64,000 nt of DNA from Paenibacillus sp. J2TS4 (lineage in GTDB: Bacteria; Bacillota; Bacilli; Paenibacillales; NBRC-103111). Shown one piece after another: positions 25,306 through 34,428 of this stretch. The DNA is taken from positions 53,969 to 117,968 of the forward strand of contig NZ_BOSH01000017.1 in the NCBI RefSeq assembly GCF_018403245.1, read 5' to 3'. Position numbers and translations under genes: made by a program. Below the pieces are notes generated by a model. That model was not told where the DNA came from, did no database searches, and was given only the letters and a program-made list of their open reading frames with translations. Within the stretch, counting starts at the first letter, position 1. Every line of letters begins with the position of its first letter.

Positions 25306-26682
25306 TTAGAAGGGCACCGCAGCCGCCGAAGGAACCGGTTCTTGATGCGAGCGGTCCAGGCTTACGAACTTGTTGTAGTGCTTTAAAAAGGCCAGCTCGA
25401 CGGTGCCGACCGGACCATTCCGCTGCTTCGCTATAATAATCTCGATAATGTTCTTCTTCTCGGTCTCTTGATTGTAATAATCGTCGCGGTATAAAAAAGC
25501 GACAATATCCGCGTCCTGCTCAATCGAACCGGATTCCCGAAGGTCCGACATCATCGGACGTTTATCTTGACGCTGTTCGACTCCCCGGCTAAGCTGCGAC
25601 AGAGCGATAACCGGAACGTCCAGCTCACGTGCGATTTGTTTAAGCGTACGGGAAATTTCCGACACTTCCTGCTGCCGGTTATCCCCGCCCTTTCCCCGGC
25701 CGTGAATAAGCTGGAGATAGTCAATCAGGATCATGCCTAATCCTCTTTCCTTCTTCAGCCGCCGGCATTTGGCCCGAATGTCCGCCACCGTGACCGCAGG
25801 AGAATCGTCAATATAGATTTCAGCTTCGGCCATCGTGCCGATCGCCATGGTCAGCTTCTCCCAATCATCATTCTCCAGATGCCCCGTTCTTAAACGGCCC
25901 GCGTCCACATTCGATTCGGCACAAATCATCCGCTGAACCAGCTGAGCCGCTCCCATCTCCAGACTGAAGATAGCGACGGTCTCTTTTTCGCGAATGCCGA
26001 CATTTTGCGCGATGTTCAGCGCGAAAGCCGTCTTACCGACCGACGGACGGGCAGCCACTATAATTAAATCGGAGCGTTGGAAGCCGGAGGTCATTTTGTC
26101 CAAATCGCGGAAGCCGGAGGCGATCCCGGTTGTGCCCCCTTTGTTTTGGTACAAAAATTCGACCCGCTCGAATACATCCATCAACACATCGCGGATCGAG
26201 ATGAAGCCGGTGTTCGAGCGCCGCTGAGAGATTTCCATAATCCGCTGCTCGGCGTCGCTTAACAAATCTCCGACCGCTTCCGCGCTCGAATAGCCGGTGC
26301 TCGCGATTTGCGTAGCTGCCCGGATCAGTCTGCGGGTCAATGACTTCTCTTCGATGATCTGCGCGTAGTAGTCTACGTTGGCCGCGGTCGGAACCGAATT
26401 GGCCAACTGAGTCAGGTAAGAGACCCCGCCGATCTGCTCCAGCTGCTGCTTATCCTGCAGCTTGACAGTCAGCGTAACGAGATCGACGGGATCATTGGCT
26501 TCCGCCAGTTCAATCATCGCTTCAAAAATATTCTGATGCTTCGTGCTGTAGAAGTCTTCGGCGCCGACCTTCTCCATCACGGTGACCAGCGCATCGCTGT
26601 CTAACAAAATAGCGCCGAGCACGGCCTGCTCGGCTTCTAAATTTTGCGGCGGAATTCGATCAAGCAGCATTTCGCCTTCCAT
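25306..26682 (-). CDS. dnaB: replicative DNA helicase DnaB (DnaC in Bacillus nomenclature)
   Basis: 458 residues. N-terminal helical domain to ~115, linker, RecA-fold domain with Walker A ARPSVGKTAFALN (~205-217), Walker B ILIDYLQLI and motif H4. Hexameric 5'-3' helicase of the replication fork. ATG 26682 follows the rplI stop by three bases, and its GGAGG is inside the last rplI codons. Confidence 0.98.
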   Translation of the reverse strand: MEGEMLLDRIPPQNLEAEQAVLGAILLDSDALVTVMEKVGAEDFYSTKHQNIFEAMIELAEANDPVDLVTLTVKLQDKQQLEQIGGVSYLTQLANSVPTAANVDYYAQIIEEKSLTRRLIRAATQIASTGYSSAEAVGDLLSDAEQRIMEISQRRSNTGFISIRDVLMDVFERVEFLYQNKGGTTGIASGFRDLDKMTSGFQRSDLIIVAARPSVGKTAFALNIAQNVGIREKETVAIFSLEMGAAQLVQRMICAESNVDAGRLRTGHLENDDWEKLTMAIGTMAEAEIYIDDSPAVTVADIRAKCRRLKKERGLGMILIDYLQLIHGRGKGGDNRQQEVSEISRTLKQIARELDVPVIALSQLSRGVEQRQDKRPMMSDLRESGSIEQDADIVAFLYRDDYYNQETEKKNIIEIIIAKQRNGPVGTVELAFLKHYNKFVSLDRSHQEPVPSAAAVPF

Positions 26683-26685
26683 GGA

Positions 26686-27129
26686 TTATTCCTCCGTTAC
26701 TTGTACCTTTAAAGTAGCCGTTACACCGGGATATAGCTTGATCGGTACTTGGGTAACTCCCAGGGAGCGAATCGGTTCGTCCAGCGTCATTTTTCTTTTG
26801 TCGATGACGATTTTTTGCTTCTCCAGCTCTTCCGCAATTTGCTTGGTCGTGATCGACCCGAACAATCGCCCGCCTTCTCCCGCTTTGCCCTTCATTTGGA
26901 GTGTCATCTCGTTCAAACGTGCAGCCAACTGCTCGGCCTGGGCCTTCTCCTCATCTTTTTTCTTCTGCTCCGACTGCTTTTGCTGATCCAATACTTTCAT
27001 ATTAGAGGACGTTGCGGGAGCCGCTAATCCCTGCTTGATCAGAAAGTTGTTAGCATATCCTTCGGAGACCTCTTTGACTTGGCCCTTTTTCCCCTGGCCC
27101 TTGACATCCTTCAGAAATATTACTTTCAT
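26686..27129 (-). CDS. rplI: 50S ribosomal protein L9
   Basis: 147 residues, family length. N-terminal MKVIFLKDVKGQGKKGQVKE and GYANNFLIKQGLA match the rRNA-binding lobe; a long helix links to the C-terminal domain. Overlaps the gdpP stop by four bases (ATGA) and immediately precedes dnaB, the normal Bacillales order. Confidence 0.98.
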   Translation of the reverse strand: MKVIFLKDVKGQGKKGQVKEVSEGYANNFLIKQGLAAPATSSNMKVLDQQKQSEQKKKDEEKAQAEQLAARLNEMTLQMKGKAGEGGRLFGSITTKQIAEELEKQKIVIDKRKMTLDEPIRSLGVTQVPIKLYPGVTATLKVQVTEE

Positions 27130-29078
27130 TCAAATAACCCCTCTTCCGCTTCAATTTCGCTTAACACCTGCTTCAACTGCGCGGTCGCTTCCTCCAATGT
27201 CCCATCGAGCTGTACGGCCGCATTGGTCAAATGACCGCCGCCGCCCAGCTTTTCCATAACCACCTGGACGTTCATCTGTCCCAGTGATCGGGCGCTGATC
27301 CCAATCAGACCGTCCGGCCTCTCCGAAATAACGAACGAAGCTTTAACATCGGTCATATTAATCAATGTATCAGCTACTTGGGCAATCAGCAACTGGGAAT
27401 ATTGACGGTCTTTATCCGCAACAGCCAGCGCCACATGATCGTATAGGATCTCGGCATGCTTGATAATCTCTGCCTTCTGAATATAAGCATCCAGATCCTC
27501 CTTAAGCAATCGATGGATCATCGCAGAATCTGCGCCGTTTCTTCTTAGGAAGGAAGCTGCCTCGAACGTTCGCGCCCCTGTTCTCATGCTGAAGCTTTTG
27601 GTATCCACCGTCATTCCCGCCAGCAGTGCGGTCGCTTCTACCGCATTGAGCGTTATTCTGTCGTGGAAATATTGCAGCAATTCGGTGACCAGTTCGCATG
27701 TGGAGGACGCATAAGGCTCCATATAGACCAGAACGGCGTCGCTTATAAAATCCTCACCGCGACGATGGTGATCGACGACGACGATTCTTGGAGCCATAGA
27801 CAGCAGCTTCGGCTCCGCCACCATAGAGAACCGGTGGGTATCCACTACCACCGCTAACGTACGCAAAGTGGTCATTTGCAGGGCCTCTTCCGGCGTGATG
27901 AACCACTTGACAATTTTCTCGTGCTCTTGAATGACATCCATCAATCGTTCTATGGAAGGATTGATGCCTTCAAGCACGATATAGCCTTCCTTGCCGCTCA
28001 GCTGAACCGCTTTTAGAACTCCGATAGCCGCCCCAATAGCGTCCATGTCCGGTATTTTGTGCCCCATAATCAGCACTTTGTCGCTGTCTCTGATCAGATC
28101 CCTGAGAGCGTGGGAGATGACTCTCGCCCGGACCCGGGTCCGTTTCTCCACCGCATTGGTCCGTCCCCCATAGAAGGACAGCCTCTGACCGCTCTTCACA
28201 GCCACCTGATCGCCGCCCCGGCCTAACGCCATATCCAAGCTGGCCTGAGCCCAATTCCCCAGCTCAATCAAGCTGTCTGCCTCCGAGGCCACTCCTATGC
28301 TTAACGTGAACGGAACCTTGTTGTCGGCGCTGAGATCGCGCACATCATCCAATATTTCAAACCGTCCATGCTCCAGCTTGCGCAGCGACTTCTGAGTCAT
28401 GATGATCAGGAACCGATCGGAGGATGTCCTGCGCAATAACAGGGCATGACGGGTCGCCCAATCGTTGATCGCCCCGGTAATCTTGGCCTGAACGACACTG
28501 CGGGTCTGATCGTCCATTCCCTGGGTGGCTTCCTCCAGATTATCCAGCATAACAATGCCGATGGCGATCTTCTCTTCCTCGTATTTCTGCTCCAACGCCA
28601 ACTGATTCGTTACATCTTCCAGATAAATCAGCTTGTCGCTTGTCTTCATCGTCACCTGATAAGTGGACGAACCCAGCTCGATAGCAAACTCGCCTTCCTT
28701 ATCCTTAAGCATAGGGAATAGCTCAAGCAAGGGCTCGCCAATCACCGATTCTTTCTCCAGCATGACGGAGATGAACGGGTTGTGCCATTCGATCATCTCT
28801 TCTTCGTTGTACAGAATGATTCCGATGGGCAATTGGTTGAATACTTCATTGCCCGCTTTCTTGATCCGGTGAGACAGCGTCGAAAGATATACATACAGAT
28901 CCTTACGAAACGCCTTCTCGGCCTTCCATGAATACAGCATTAGTCCGGCTAACGGAACCAATGCGATCAAACCAACTAACCATTGATAATACAGCAGCAC
29001 GCCAATAAGAATTAAAACCAGGACTAACGTCCATATCATATGTAGCCCGTGCCATCGTTTGAATAGAAACCTCGGCAT
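27126..29078 (-). CDS. gdpP: cyclic-di-AMP phosphodiesterase GdpP
   Basis: 650 residues. Two N-terminal membrane helices (~14-50), PAS-like domain, degenerate GGDEF (~170-300), DHH domain with GHKIPDMDAIGAAIG (~340-355) and VVDHHRRGEDF, and DHHA1 with GGGGHLTNAAVQ (~600). Hydrolyses c-di-AMP to pApA, affecting wall stress and potassium balance. Cotranscribed with yybS and rplI. Confidence 0.96.
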   Translation of the reverse strand: MPRFLFKRWHGLHMIWTLVLVLILIGVLLYYQWLVGLIALVPLAGLMLYSWKAEKAFRKDLYVYLSTLSHRIKKAGNEVFNQLPIGIILYNEEEMIEWHNPFISVMLEKESVIGEPLLELFPMLKDKEGEFAIELGSSTYQVTMKTSDKLIYLEDVTNQLALEQKYEEEKIAIGIVMLDNLEEATQGMDDQTRSVVQAKITGAINDWATRHALLLRRTSSDRFLIIMTQKSLRKLEHGRFEILDDVRDLSADNKVPFTLSIGVASEADSLIELGNWAQASLDMALGRGGDQVAVKSGQRLSFYGGRTNAVEKRTRVRARVISHALRDLIRDSDKVLIMGHKIPDMDAIGAAIGVLKAVQLSGKEGYIVLEGINPSIERLMDVIQEHEKIVKWFITPEEALQMTTLRTLAVVVDTHRFSMVAEPKLLSMAPRIVVVDHHRRGEDFISDAVLVYMEPYASSTCELVTELLQYFHDRITLNAVEATALLAGMTVDTKSFSMRTGARTFEAASFLRRNGADSAMIHRLLKEDLDAYIQKAEIIKHAEILYDHVALAVADKDRQYSQLLIAQVADTLINMTDVKASFVISERPDGLIGISARSLGQMNVQVVMEKLGGGGHLTNAAVQLDGTLEEATAQLKQVLSEIEAEEGLFE

Positions 29079-29101
29079 CTGATTTCGCTCCTCTTTCTTC
29101 C

Positions 29102-30028
29102 TTACGATTTGTCAGCAATCTTTTCCCGGATAGGAAACATGACGTCAAACAGTCCCAGTAGACTGAATAAATACTGTGTGGCGGGGACGAAAATCATAAG
29201 CGCGACGGCGAGAATCGGCCAAGCTTTGCTTTTTCTTTTGACATGGACGAGGTACAGAAGAAACGAAATAGCTTGAACGACAAAAGCTAAATTCAACAAC
29301 GGAAAAAGATTGATCAAGATCATGACCAGAAACGAGTTGGAGTCGTGCGGAATGGTAAAGTCAAGAATCATGACGATCAAGTAGTACCAGACAAGCGATT
29401 TAGGCAGTCTCCATGTCCGCACAGGAGGAAGACCGGGAACGATATCCCCGCTTCGATTGATAAACCATCTGCCGAGCCAATGCGTGATCATAACGTAATA
29501 AACGGAAAAAGCAACGATAAAAAACGGAATCATTTGGGTAATATAGCGAATCATCGCATCGACAAAATCTTTATTCAACTGTTCCGTAACGGTTGGCGGC
29601 AGTGCCTCCAGATACTCTCTTACTGTGGCCCCGAATTCGGCAATAGGATCGAATCCGAACAATCTGCCCACAACCAGGCCAAGGACCAGCTCTCCCATTA
29701 AAGTAAAAGTACCGGCAAGGACAGCCGTTCTGGCCGGAGCCCTCTTCTTATAGAAATGCCCCATGGCGAGGACCGGTGGGAGAAAAAACAGGGAAATTAT
29801 AACGACGACCAGGCCAAGACCGCCGGTGAGCCCGTAATAAACGCCAAGACTGATTAAATACGCCAGCGCAAAACGTTTAAAATCCAAGTGCATATAGAGC
29901 GCAAGAACCGGGATCATAATCAGATTAATCATGATGAAATTAAGCGGCGTCACAATGGATAACAGAACGATTACATAGACAATCATCCATATCACGGGCA
30001 GCCATTTGCTTCGTTTCGTGCGATTCAC
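29102..30028 (-). CDS. yybS: DUF2232 multi-pass membrane protein (YybS)
   Basis: 308 residues with about seven to eight hydrophobic segments spread through the length; family DUF2232, ECF-transporter-S-like. Its position upstream of gdpP and rplI is conserved in Bacillales. Substrate unknown. 23 bases separate its stop from the gdpP start. Confidence 0.9.
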   Translation of the reverse strand: MNRTKRSKWLPVIWMIVYVIVLLSIVTPLNFIMINLIMIPVLALYMHLDFKRFALAYLISLGVYYGLTGGLGLVVVIISLFFLPPVLAMGHFYKKRAPARTAVLAGTFTLMGELVLGLVVGRLFGFDPIAEFGATVREYLEALPPTVTEQLNKDFVDAMIRYITQMIPFFIVAFSVYYVMITHWLGRWFINRSGDIVPGLPPVRTWRLPKSLVWYYLIVMILDFTIPHDSNSFLVMILINLFPLLNLAFVVQAISFLLYLVHVKRKSKAWPILAVALMIFVPATQYLFSLLGLFDVMFPIREKIADKS

Positions 30029-30182
30029 CGGACAGAAAACACTCCTTCATAGCGACTTTACGCTTGATTATACCATAAACGGCCACGGTTATAGTACCTT
30101 ATTCCTCCTGTGCTCCTCCTTTGCTCAAACATTGGAAATTATGTAATTTGAAGTACAGAAAGAGAAGTCTGTTGAAAGCAAT

Positions 30183-30641
30183 AATCAGTGCTTGACTTTG
30201 ACAGGCAACCATTGACAGATCGTCGCTGGCCGACTAGTAGTCTGTCCGATGAAATGATTTTAGGAAATCATTATTCATTTCAGGCTTTTCAGGCTGTAAG
30301 ATTGGCAATGTTCAGCTATGCAAAAGATTGCAAACCCCTGCAAAAGCCTGCAGAAGTGCATCTTTTCTGAGAGAACACTTCAGTACTTGGATTAAAGCCT
30401 GCAATAGTACATCTTTTTGCTTGTAGAAGTAGGGATTCAGCCATTTGGGCAGAGAATTCATGTATTTTCGCAGGCTTTTCTTGCGAACCTCTCCATTCGC
30501 TTCATAATTGATGTATTATCGCAGTAACAATCAAACAAGGGGGGAAAACCGATCATCACTCCACTAAGTCAGGCTATCCCGAAAAACTTGCCTGCCCTAA
30601 AATCCAGTTAGAATGGCGGTAAAGAAAATCAAGCACTGATT
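30183..30641. repeat. 459-bp segment bounded by 17-bp inverted repeats
   Basis: AATCAGTGCTTGACTTT at 30183-30199 recurs inverted at 30625-30641 with one mismatch. The interior has no gene and holds dyad array B. It resembles a non-autonomous mobile unit or a stem-loop boundary; I see no target-site duplication. Confidence 0.5.
30347..30524. repeat. degenerate dyad array B, 51-63 bp pitch
   Basis: CCTGCAGAAGTGCA (30347), CCTGCAATAGTACA (30398), then inverted TGTATTTTCGCAGG (30461) and TGTATTATCGCAG (30512). Pitch 51, 63, 51. The first two are followed by the same ATCTTTT. Two copies point each way, unlike arrays A and C. Confidence 0.55.
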
Positions 30642-30702
30642 TCAATGTTGAGCCCTTTTATTCTAATTTTTAGTTACCTGTATTATTTCCCATAATATGC
30701 TT

Positions 30703-30759
30703 CCGTGAACCCCCCACTTACTCGCTATCGCGAGTTGAAGCCGGGGCTTCTTATCACGG
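30703..30759 (-). ncRNA. orphan TnpB right-end/omegaRNA-like hairpin
   Basis: A 57-base nested palindrome: CCGTGA/TCACGG outside, a CCCC/GGGG stem next, and ACTCGC-TAT-GCGAGT inside. Read on the minus strand, it runs GAAGCCCC ... GTGGGGGGTTCAC, which is the form I associate with the 3' end of IS200/IS605 tnpB genes and their guide RNA scaffold. No tnpA or tnpB lies beside it, so it would be a decayed remnant or an exapted guide RNA. The identification is from memory of such ends. Confidence 0.4.
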
Positions 30760-30928
30760 ACAACTTCATGTACCTATTGTAGATAGGGATTTGCCCCATC
30801 CACTCCATATCAAAAGTACGGGGTATCTGTAAAGTTGTCTTAGTAAGCAACCTATGTCTCTTTAAAGTGTAATTTACAATTTTCAACAACTTAAAAAAAT
30901 CAGTACGAGAAAGAACCCCAAGCTCCAC
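30725..30928 (-). pseudogene. 67-codon open frame, likely gene remnant
   Basis: Minus-strand frame whose end lies inside the omegaRNA-like hairpin. The sequence is protein-like (TKTTLQIPRTFDMEWMGQIP) but matches no family I know, and it lacks TnpB's zinc motif. Probably a decayed fragment; it could also be chance. The rest of 30029-30980 has no gene. Confidence 0.25.
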
Positions 30929-30980
30929 ATAGTGGTTGCTGAGGTTCTTTTGCGGAAAACTTTTGATAAAAACCTAAAAA

Positions 30981-31610
30981 TTATTCAATTTCCGAGTTAT
31001 ATATAATGTCCGCTTTAACGTTATGAATCAATTTTTCCTTAAAATTCAAAAAATCGTCAACTGTTTCTATTTTTCCTTCTTCCGCAAGTTTTCTAACGAA
31101 TTTTTGGATTAATAGTACTTTTTCATATTTTTTGGTTATTTCCTCACTCTTCCAATATTCATCCTCTGGTAACCCTGACATTTTGACCAAGTTATCTCTG
31201 ATTTGCTTCATAACAGGATCTTGTTCAGTATCATCTACAAGTCCTCTTAATTGAGTAATATATTCCTCAATTTCCTCTCCGCTTACGGAAAGTCCTTCTT
31301 TTCTGGCTAGGTTGACGACTAGTGCCTCCTTAATGATTTCGTCAATGATATCCTTGTCAGTCCTATCCATTTCTACGCTATTCATTTTTTCGCTAAACTC
31401 AAGATTTGCCTTGAAAAGTGCAAAATCTTTAGAATATACTTCAAAATCAGGGCCTTCAGCAATAACTATATCAGGAGCACTTTCCACCTGATTATCAATT
31501 GCAATAAACATTTCATCAATGGAAGGCATATTGTTTGCATACAAAGCGCTTCCAGTAACTAAGACAGTTAGAGCTATTGAAATAATAACAATCCATTTTG
31601 TTCTTTTCAT
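30981..31610 (-). CDS. SurA-N-like membrane-anchored protein without a PPIase domain
   Basis: 209 residues from ATG 31610 with GGAGGAGG upstream. N-terminal signal/anchor (WIVIISIALTVLVTGSALY) with no lipobox Cys, then a helical chain resembling the SurA/PrsA N-terminal chaperone region (IIDEIIKEALVVNLARKEG, then EEIEEYITQL). No parvulin domain follows, so it is a chaperone-like half-protein or a truncated foldase. Flanked by repeat arrays and the omegaRNA-like remnant, so perhaps acquired. Confidence 0.7.
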   Translation of the reverse strand: MKRTKWIVIISIALTVLVTGSALYANNMPSIDEMFIAIDNQVESAPDIVIAEGPDFEVYSKDFALFKANLEFSEKMNSVEMDRTDKDIIDEIIKEALVVNLARKEGLSVSGEEIEEYITQLRGLVDDTEQDPVMKQIRDNLVKMSGLPEDEYWKSEEITKKYEKVLLIQKFVRKLAEEGKIETVDDFLNFKEKLIHNVKADIIYNSEIE

Positions 31611-31710
31611 GTTCCTCCTCCTGCTTTTTTGAACCGATTTAATTATATAGACGACTTGTGAAAGATATATGTCACAGTTATCTTGCAGCTGCCATATAGG
31701 ATAGAATCGA

Positions 31711-31895
31711 AGTACAAAAGTACCTCTTAAATCCAACTTTTTTCCGAAAATGGGGATTCAAGCGCAAGAGTACACTCTAATTTAAGAGAAACGGTCGTTT
31801 TTCACCTAAACTTGAAAATAGAGTGTATTTTTACACCATAATTACAAAAATGGCTGGAACAGTAGAATTGGGGTGCAGATTTGCACCATAATTTT
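31711..31895. repeat. degenerate dyad array C, 50/60/50 bp pitch
   Basis: GTACAAAAGTACCTCTTAAA (31712), GCGCAAGAGTACACTCTAAT (31763), GTGTATTTTTACACCATAAT (31823) and GTGCAGATTTGCACCATAAT (31873). Each is a short dyad followed by a TAAT-type tail; the last two are the most similar. No gene occurs in the 31611-32052 gap; the array occupies its middle. Confidence 0.6.
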
Positions 31896-32052
31896 ATTAT
31901 TCCCTCCGCATCGTATCCTTTTGTGGAACTGGTTGGCATGGCCTCTTCTTGTTAAGCAAGTTTGCGTCGGTTCCCCTGCTAAGCCAGCGGCGCCAGTGAC
32001 GCCGCATCTTAAAATCAAGCCGCGCTTGAGTTTGTTCGTCAACGGGATGAAC

Positions 32053-32715
32053 TCAAGACCAGCGTGCCCAGTAGCCTTCCCATTGCAAATGAGGATGGGA
32101 AATATCGCTTCCGTGACAAATGGACAACAGCTTGGGCTGCAGGTCTTTAATAACCGCCCCGCTGCGAACGGCCGTCTTCATATCGGACGTGAACATCGGG
32201 ATCGGTCGGGCCAGCCGGCCTTTACGGGTGGTGAATAAATCACCTCCGATTAGAACTCCGTCTTCTTTATGATAATATGCTACATGTCCCGGCGAATGTC
32301 CGGGAGTCCATATAGGAATCAAGGAATCCCAAGGCTGCAGATGGCCTTCAGAGTCTTCCGGAAGCGGTGAAGCCAGCCCTTTATCGAGCATCTTCTGAGC
32401 CTTCTTCCGGCCCGGATAAGGCAGTTCCCCTTCTGCATACGGAATTTCATCTTTATACAGGTAGACGGGAGCAGAGGTCTGTTTAACAATCTCGTTAACC
32501 GATCCGACATGATCCGAATGCCCGTGCGTTAGCAGAATGGCTTTTAGCGGCAGCTTCAACTGTTCCATCGTTCTCAGAATGCCTTTAGCCATCGTAGGAA
32601 TGCCGCCGTCAATCAATATAAGTCCATCCCCGCTCCGCACTAGCCATACATTCATCGGCAGAACCATCCAGCTCCCTAATCTCCAAATATGAGGTGATAG
32701 TTGTACGGTCTTCAT
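32053..32715 (-). CDS. metallo-beta-lactamase-fold hydrolase
   Basis: 220 residues. Metal ligands in LTHGHSDHVGSV (~60-70), TPGHSPGHVAYY (~135-146) and GGDLFTT (~155). Close in layout to glyoxalase-II/lactonase type enzymes; substrate unknown. Its ATG overlaps the stop of the TetR gene, so it is the second gene of a TetR-MBL operon. Confidence 0.88.
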   Translation of the reverse strand: MKTVQLSPHIWRLGSWMVLPMNVWLVRSGDGLILIDGGIPTMAKGILRTMEQLKLPLKAILLTHGHSDHVGSVNEIVKQTSAPVYLYKDEIPYAEGELPYPGRKKAQKMLDKGLASPLPEDSEGHLQPWDSLIPIWTPGHSPGHVAYYHKEDGVLIGGDLFTTRKGRLARPIPMFTSDMKTAVRSGAVIKDLQPKLLSICHGSDISHPHLQWEGYWARWS

Positions 32716-33341
32716 TATTCATTTCCTCCCCGCTTGGTTTGAATACCGGTTATAAAAATTTCCGCTCCTTGGGAGACCAGAGGCATGACCCGGGTAAGCA
32801 GCTGCGCCAGAGGCTCCTCAGAATACGTATAGGTCGTCACCATTCCTTGCATCATGTAATAATAGATCCTCGCATAAGAAAGCAGTTCCTCCGCATCCGC
32901 TTCCGGTATGTTCAAAGCTATGCCTTGCCGGATAAGCGAGAACAGTTCATTGCGAATCCGGTTCATTTCCAGCTTCGGCTGCGGCTCATCCACCCTTTCG
33001 CTCTTCACTCCGAAAAAAATATCCGCCATATTCCGCTGCCGCATGCAAAATAAAATAAACTTCTCACTTAGCTGAATGAGCGTACGCAGCGGCTCCAAGC
33101 TCCCGTTAGCCAACAACTGCTTGAACTCCTCTGTCAGCTGCAGCAGGGGAGGAAGCACCAAATGGTGGAGCAGCGTCTCTTTATCTTCGAAATATAAATA
33201 AATCGTCGTATGCGAGCATCCCGCTTCCCGGGCAATTTCCCGCATCGTTACCGTTTCATACCCTTTCATTGCAAAAAGACTTCCGGCCGCTTCCAAAATA
33301 GCTCTCTTCGTCTCTTCCGATCTTTTAGTCTGCCGACTCAT
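32715..33341 (-). CDS. TetR-family repressor
   Basis: 208 residues. N-terminal HTH (VTMREIAREAGCSHTTIYLYF, ~30-50) and a variable ligand-binding helical domain. Divergent from a three-gene ABC exporter; a 33-bp dyad at 33439-33471 in the shared region is its likely operator, implying self-control and control of the exporter. Confidence 0.92.
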   Translation of the reverse strand: MSRQTKRSEETKRAILEAAGSLFAMKGYETVTMREIAREAGCSHTTIYLYFEDKETLLHHLVLPPLLQLTEEFKQLLANGSLEPLRTLIQLSEKFILFCMRQRNMADIFFGVKSERVDEPQPKLEMNRIRNELFSLIRQGIALNIPEADAEELLSYARIYYYMMQGMVTTYTYSEEPLAQLLTRVMPLVSQGAEIFITGIQTKRGGNE

Positions 33342-33438
33342 CTTGACTATTCCTCCTCAGCGGGTTATCCCCGCTCTCGATCTCTTCACTGGCTCTTTAA
33401 GAAAGCATCCATCGAAACCCTTTCAAAGATGATCAAAA

Positions 33439-33471
33439 CTAACCATCGGTTATATTATAACCACTGGTTAG
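33439..33471. promoter_or_regulatory. nested dyad, probable TetR operator
   Basis: A perfect 15-mer centred on 33455 (GGTTATA-T-TATAACC) is flanked at equal distance by CTAACCA (33439-33445) and TGGTTAG (33465-33471). Two overlapping dyads of this kind suit two TetR dimers. It lies ~100 bp before the repressor gene and ~150 bp before the exporter. Confidence 0.7.
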
Positions 33472-33546
33472 TAATATTGGCAATAGGGTATATGCAACCA
33501 AAAATTTCCCCTCTTCAGTCCACTTTAATTACAAGGAATAATTCCA

Positions 33547-33574
33547 TTGACACTTGGCAGAACCCTGATAGAAT
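33547..33574 (+). promoter_or_regulatory. promoter of the ABC exporter operon
   Basis: TTGACA, 16-bp spacer and TAGAAT with an extended TG; the first permease start is 48 bases downstream of it. GGAGG at 33609 sets the start. Confidence 0.6.
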
Positions 33575-33621
33575 TAAGTCTATCTTTTTAATGGATATTC
33601 CTTAATTTGGAGGAATTCATA

Positions 33622-34422
33622 ATGTTAAGCAAATATGCCTGGTATGCCCTTACTACGTTCAAAAATACTCGAGTCTACAAAATGGATGTCCTGTTCCGCA
33701 TCATCGGGTCCATTCTGATGGTCATAGCGCTGCGGGAGATTTGGTTAGTCATATACAGGGAAGGAACCCATCTGGATCAAGCTACCGGTGTATCTGCCCA
33801 ATCCATGGCTGCTTATGCCATGGTTTCCGTTATTCTCGGAAGGCTTCTTTCATTTGGCACCGTGTGGGACGTATCCGATCGGGTGCGTACGGGAGATATC
33901 GTGTTTGATTTACAGAAGCCCTGGAGCTTTCAGTGGATGCATCTATCCAAGGCAGCCGGCCTGTTTCTTTTCTCACTATGCTTTGTCATTGTCCCGCTGG
34001 CGCTAACGATTCTTCTCTTTTACCCCATCCCCTTGCCCGGCGGATGGCAAGCGGCGGCTTTTGTACTGAGTGTATTTCTTGCCTTCCTCCTGGCGTATGC
34101 CATTGACTTCATCGTCGGCCTATTTGCTTTTATATTTACAGAAATCTGGGGATTTGATTTCATCAAGGATACTGTTATTCAATTATGCTCCGGCTCCTTC
34201 GTTCCTTTATGGTTGTTCCCGGAATTCCTTGCGCAAGCGCTTCGCTGGCTTCCGTTTCAGGGCATTTACAGCATTCCGCTCTCCCTGTTTATAGGCCGTA
34301 CCCCTGCCAGTCAGATCATTCCCGACCTGTTGTTTCAAGCGGTCTGGGCCTTGATTCTGTTCGCCATCGGATATGCGGGAATGAAGAGCGCTCATCGAAT
34401 GCTGCTGACGACAGGGGGTTAA
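33622..34422 (+). CDS. ABC-2 type permease, first subunit
   Basis: 266 residues from ATG 33622 (GGAGG 8 bases upstream; a TTG at 33607 precedes it). Six hydrophobic segments and the motif GDIVFDLQKPWSFQW typical of the ABC2_membrane_6 (DUF990) family, which act as paired permeases with an ATPase. Substrate not deducible. Confidence 0.88.
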   Translation: MLSKYAWYALTTFKNTRVYKMDVLFRIIGSILMVIALREIWLVIYREGTHLDQATGVSAQSMAAYAMVSVILGRLLSFGTVWDVSDRVRTGDIVFDLQKPWSFQWMHLSKAAGLFLFSLCFVIVPLALTILLFYPIPLPGGWQAAAFVLSVFLAFLLAYAIDFIVGLFAFIFTEIWGFDFIKDTVIQLCSGSFVPLWLFPEFLAQALRWLPFQGIYSIPLSLFIGRTPASQIIPDLLFQAVWALILFAIGYAGMKSAHRMLLTTGG

Positions 34423-34428
34423 TTATCG

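Noticed and set aside
30347..30524. CRISPR-like array of short palindromes separated by ~35-50 bp
   Set aside because: The repeats are too short and differ from each other, orientation changes within the array, and there are no cas genes.
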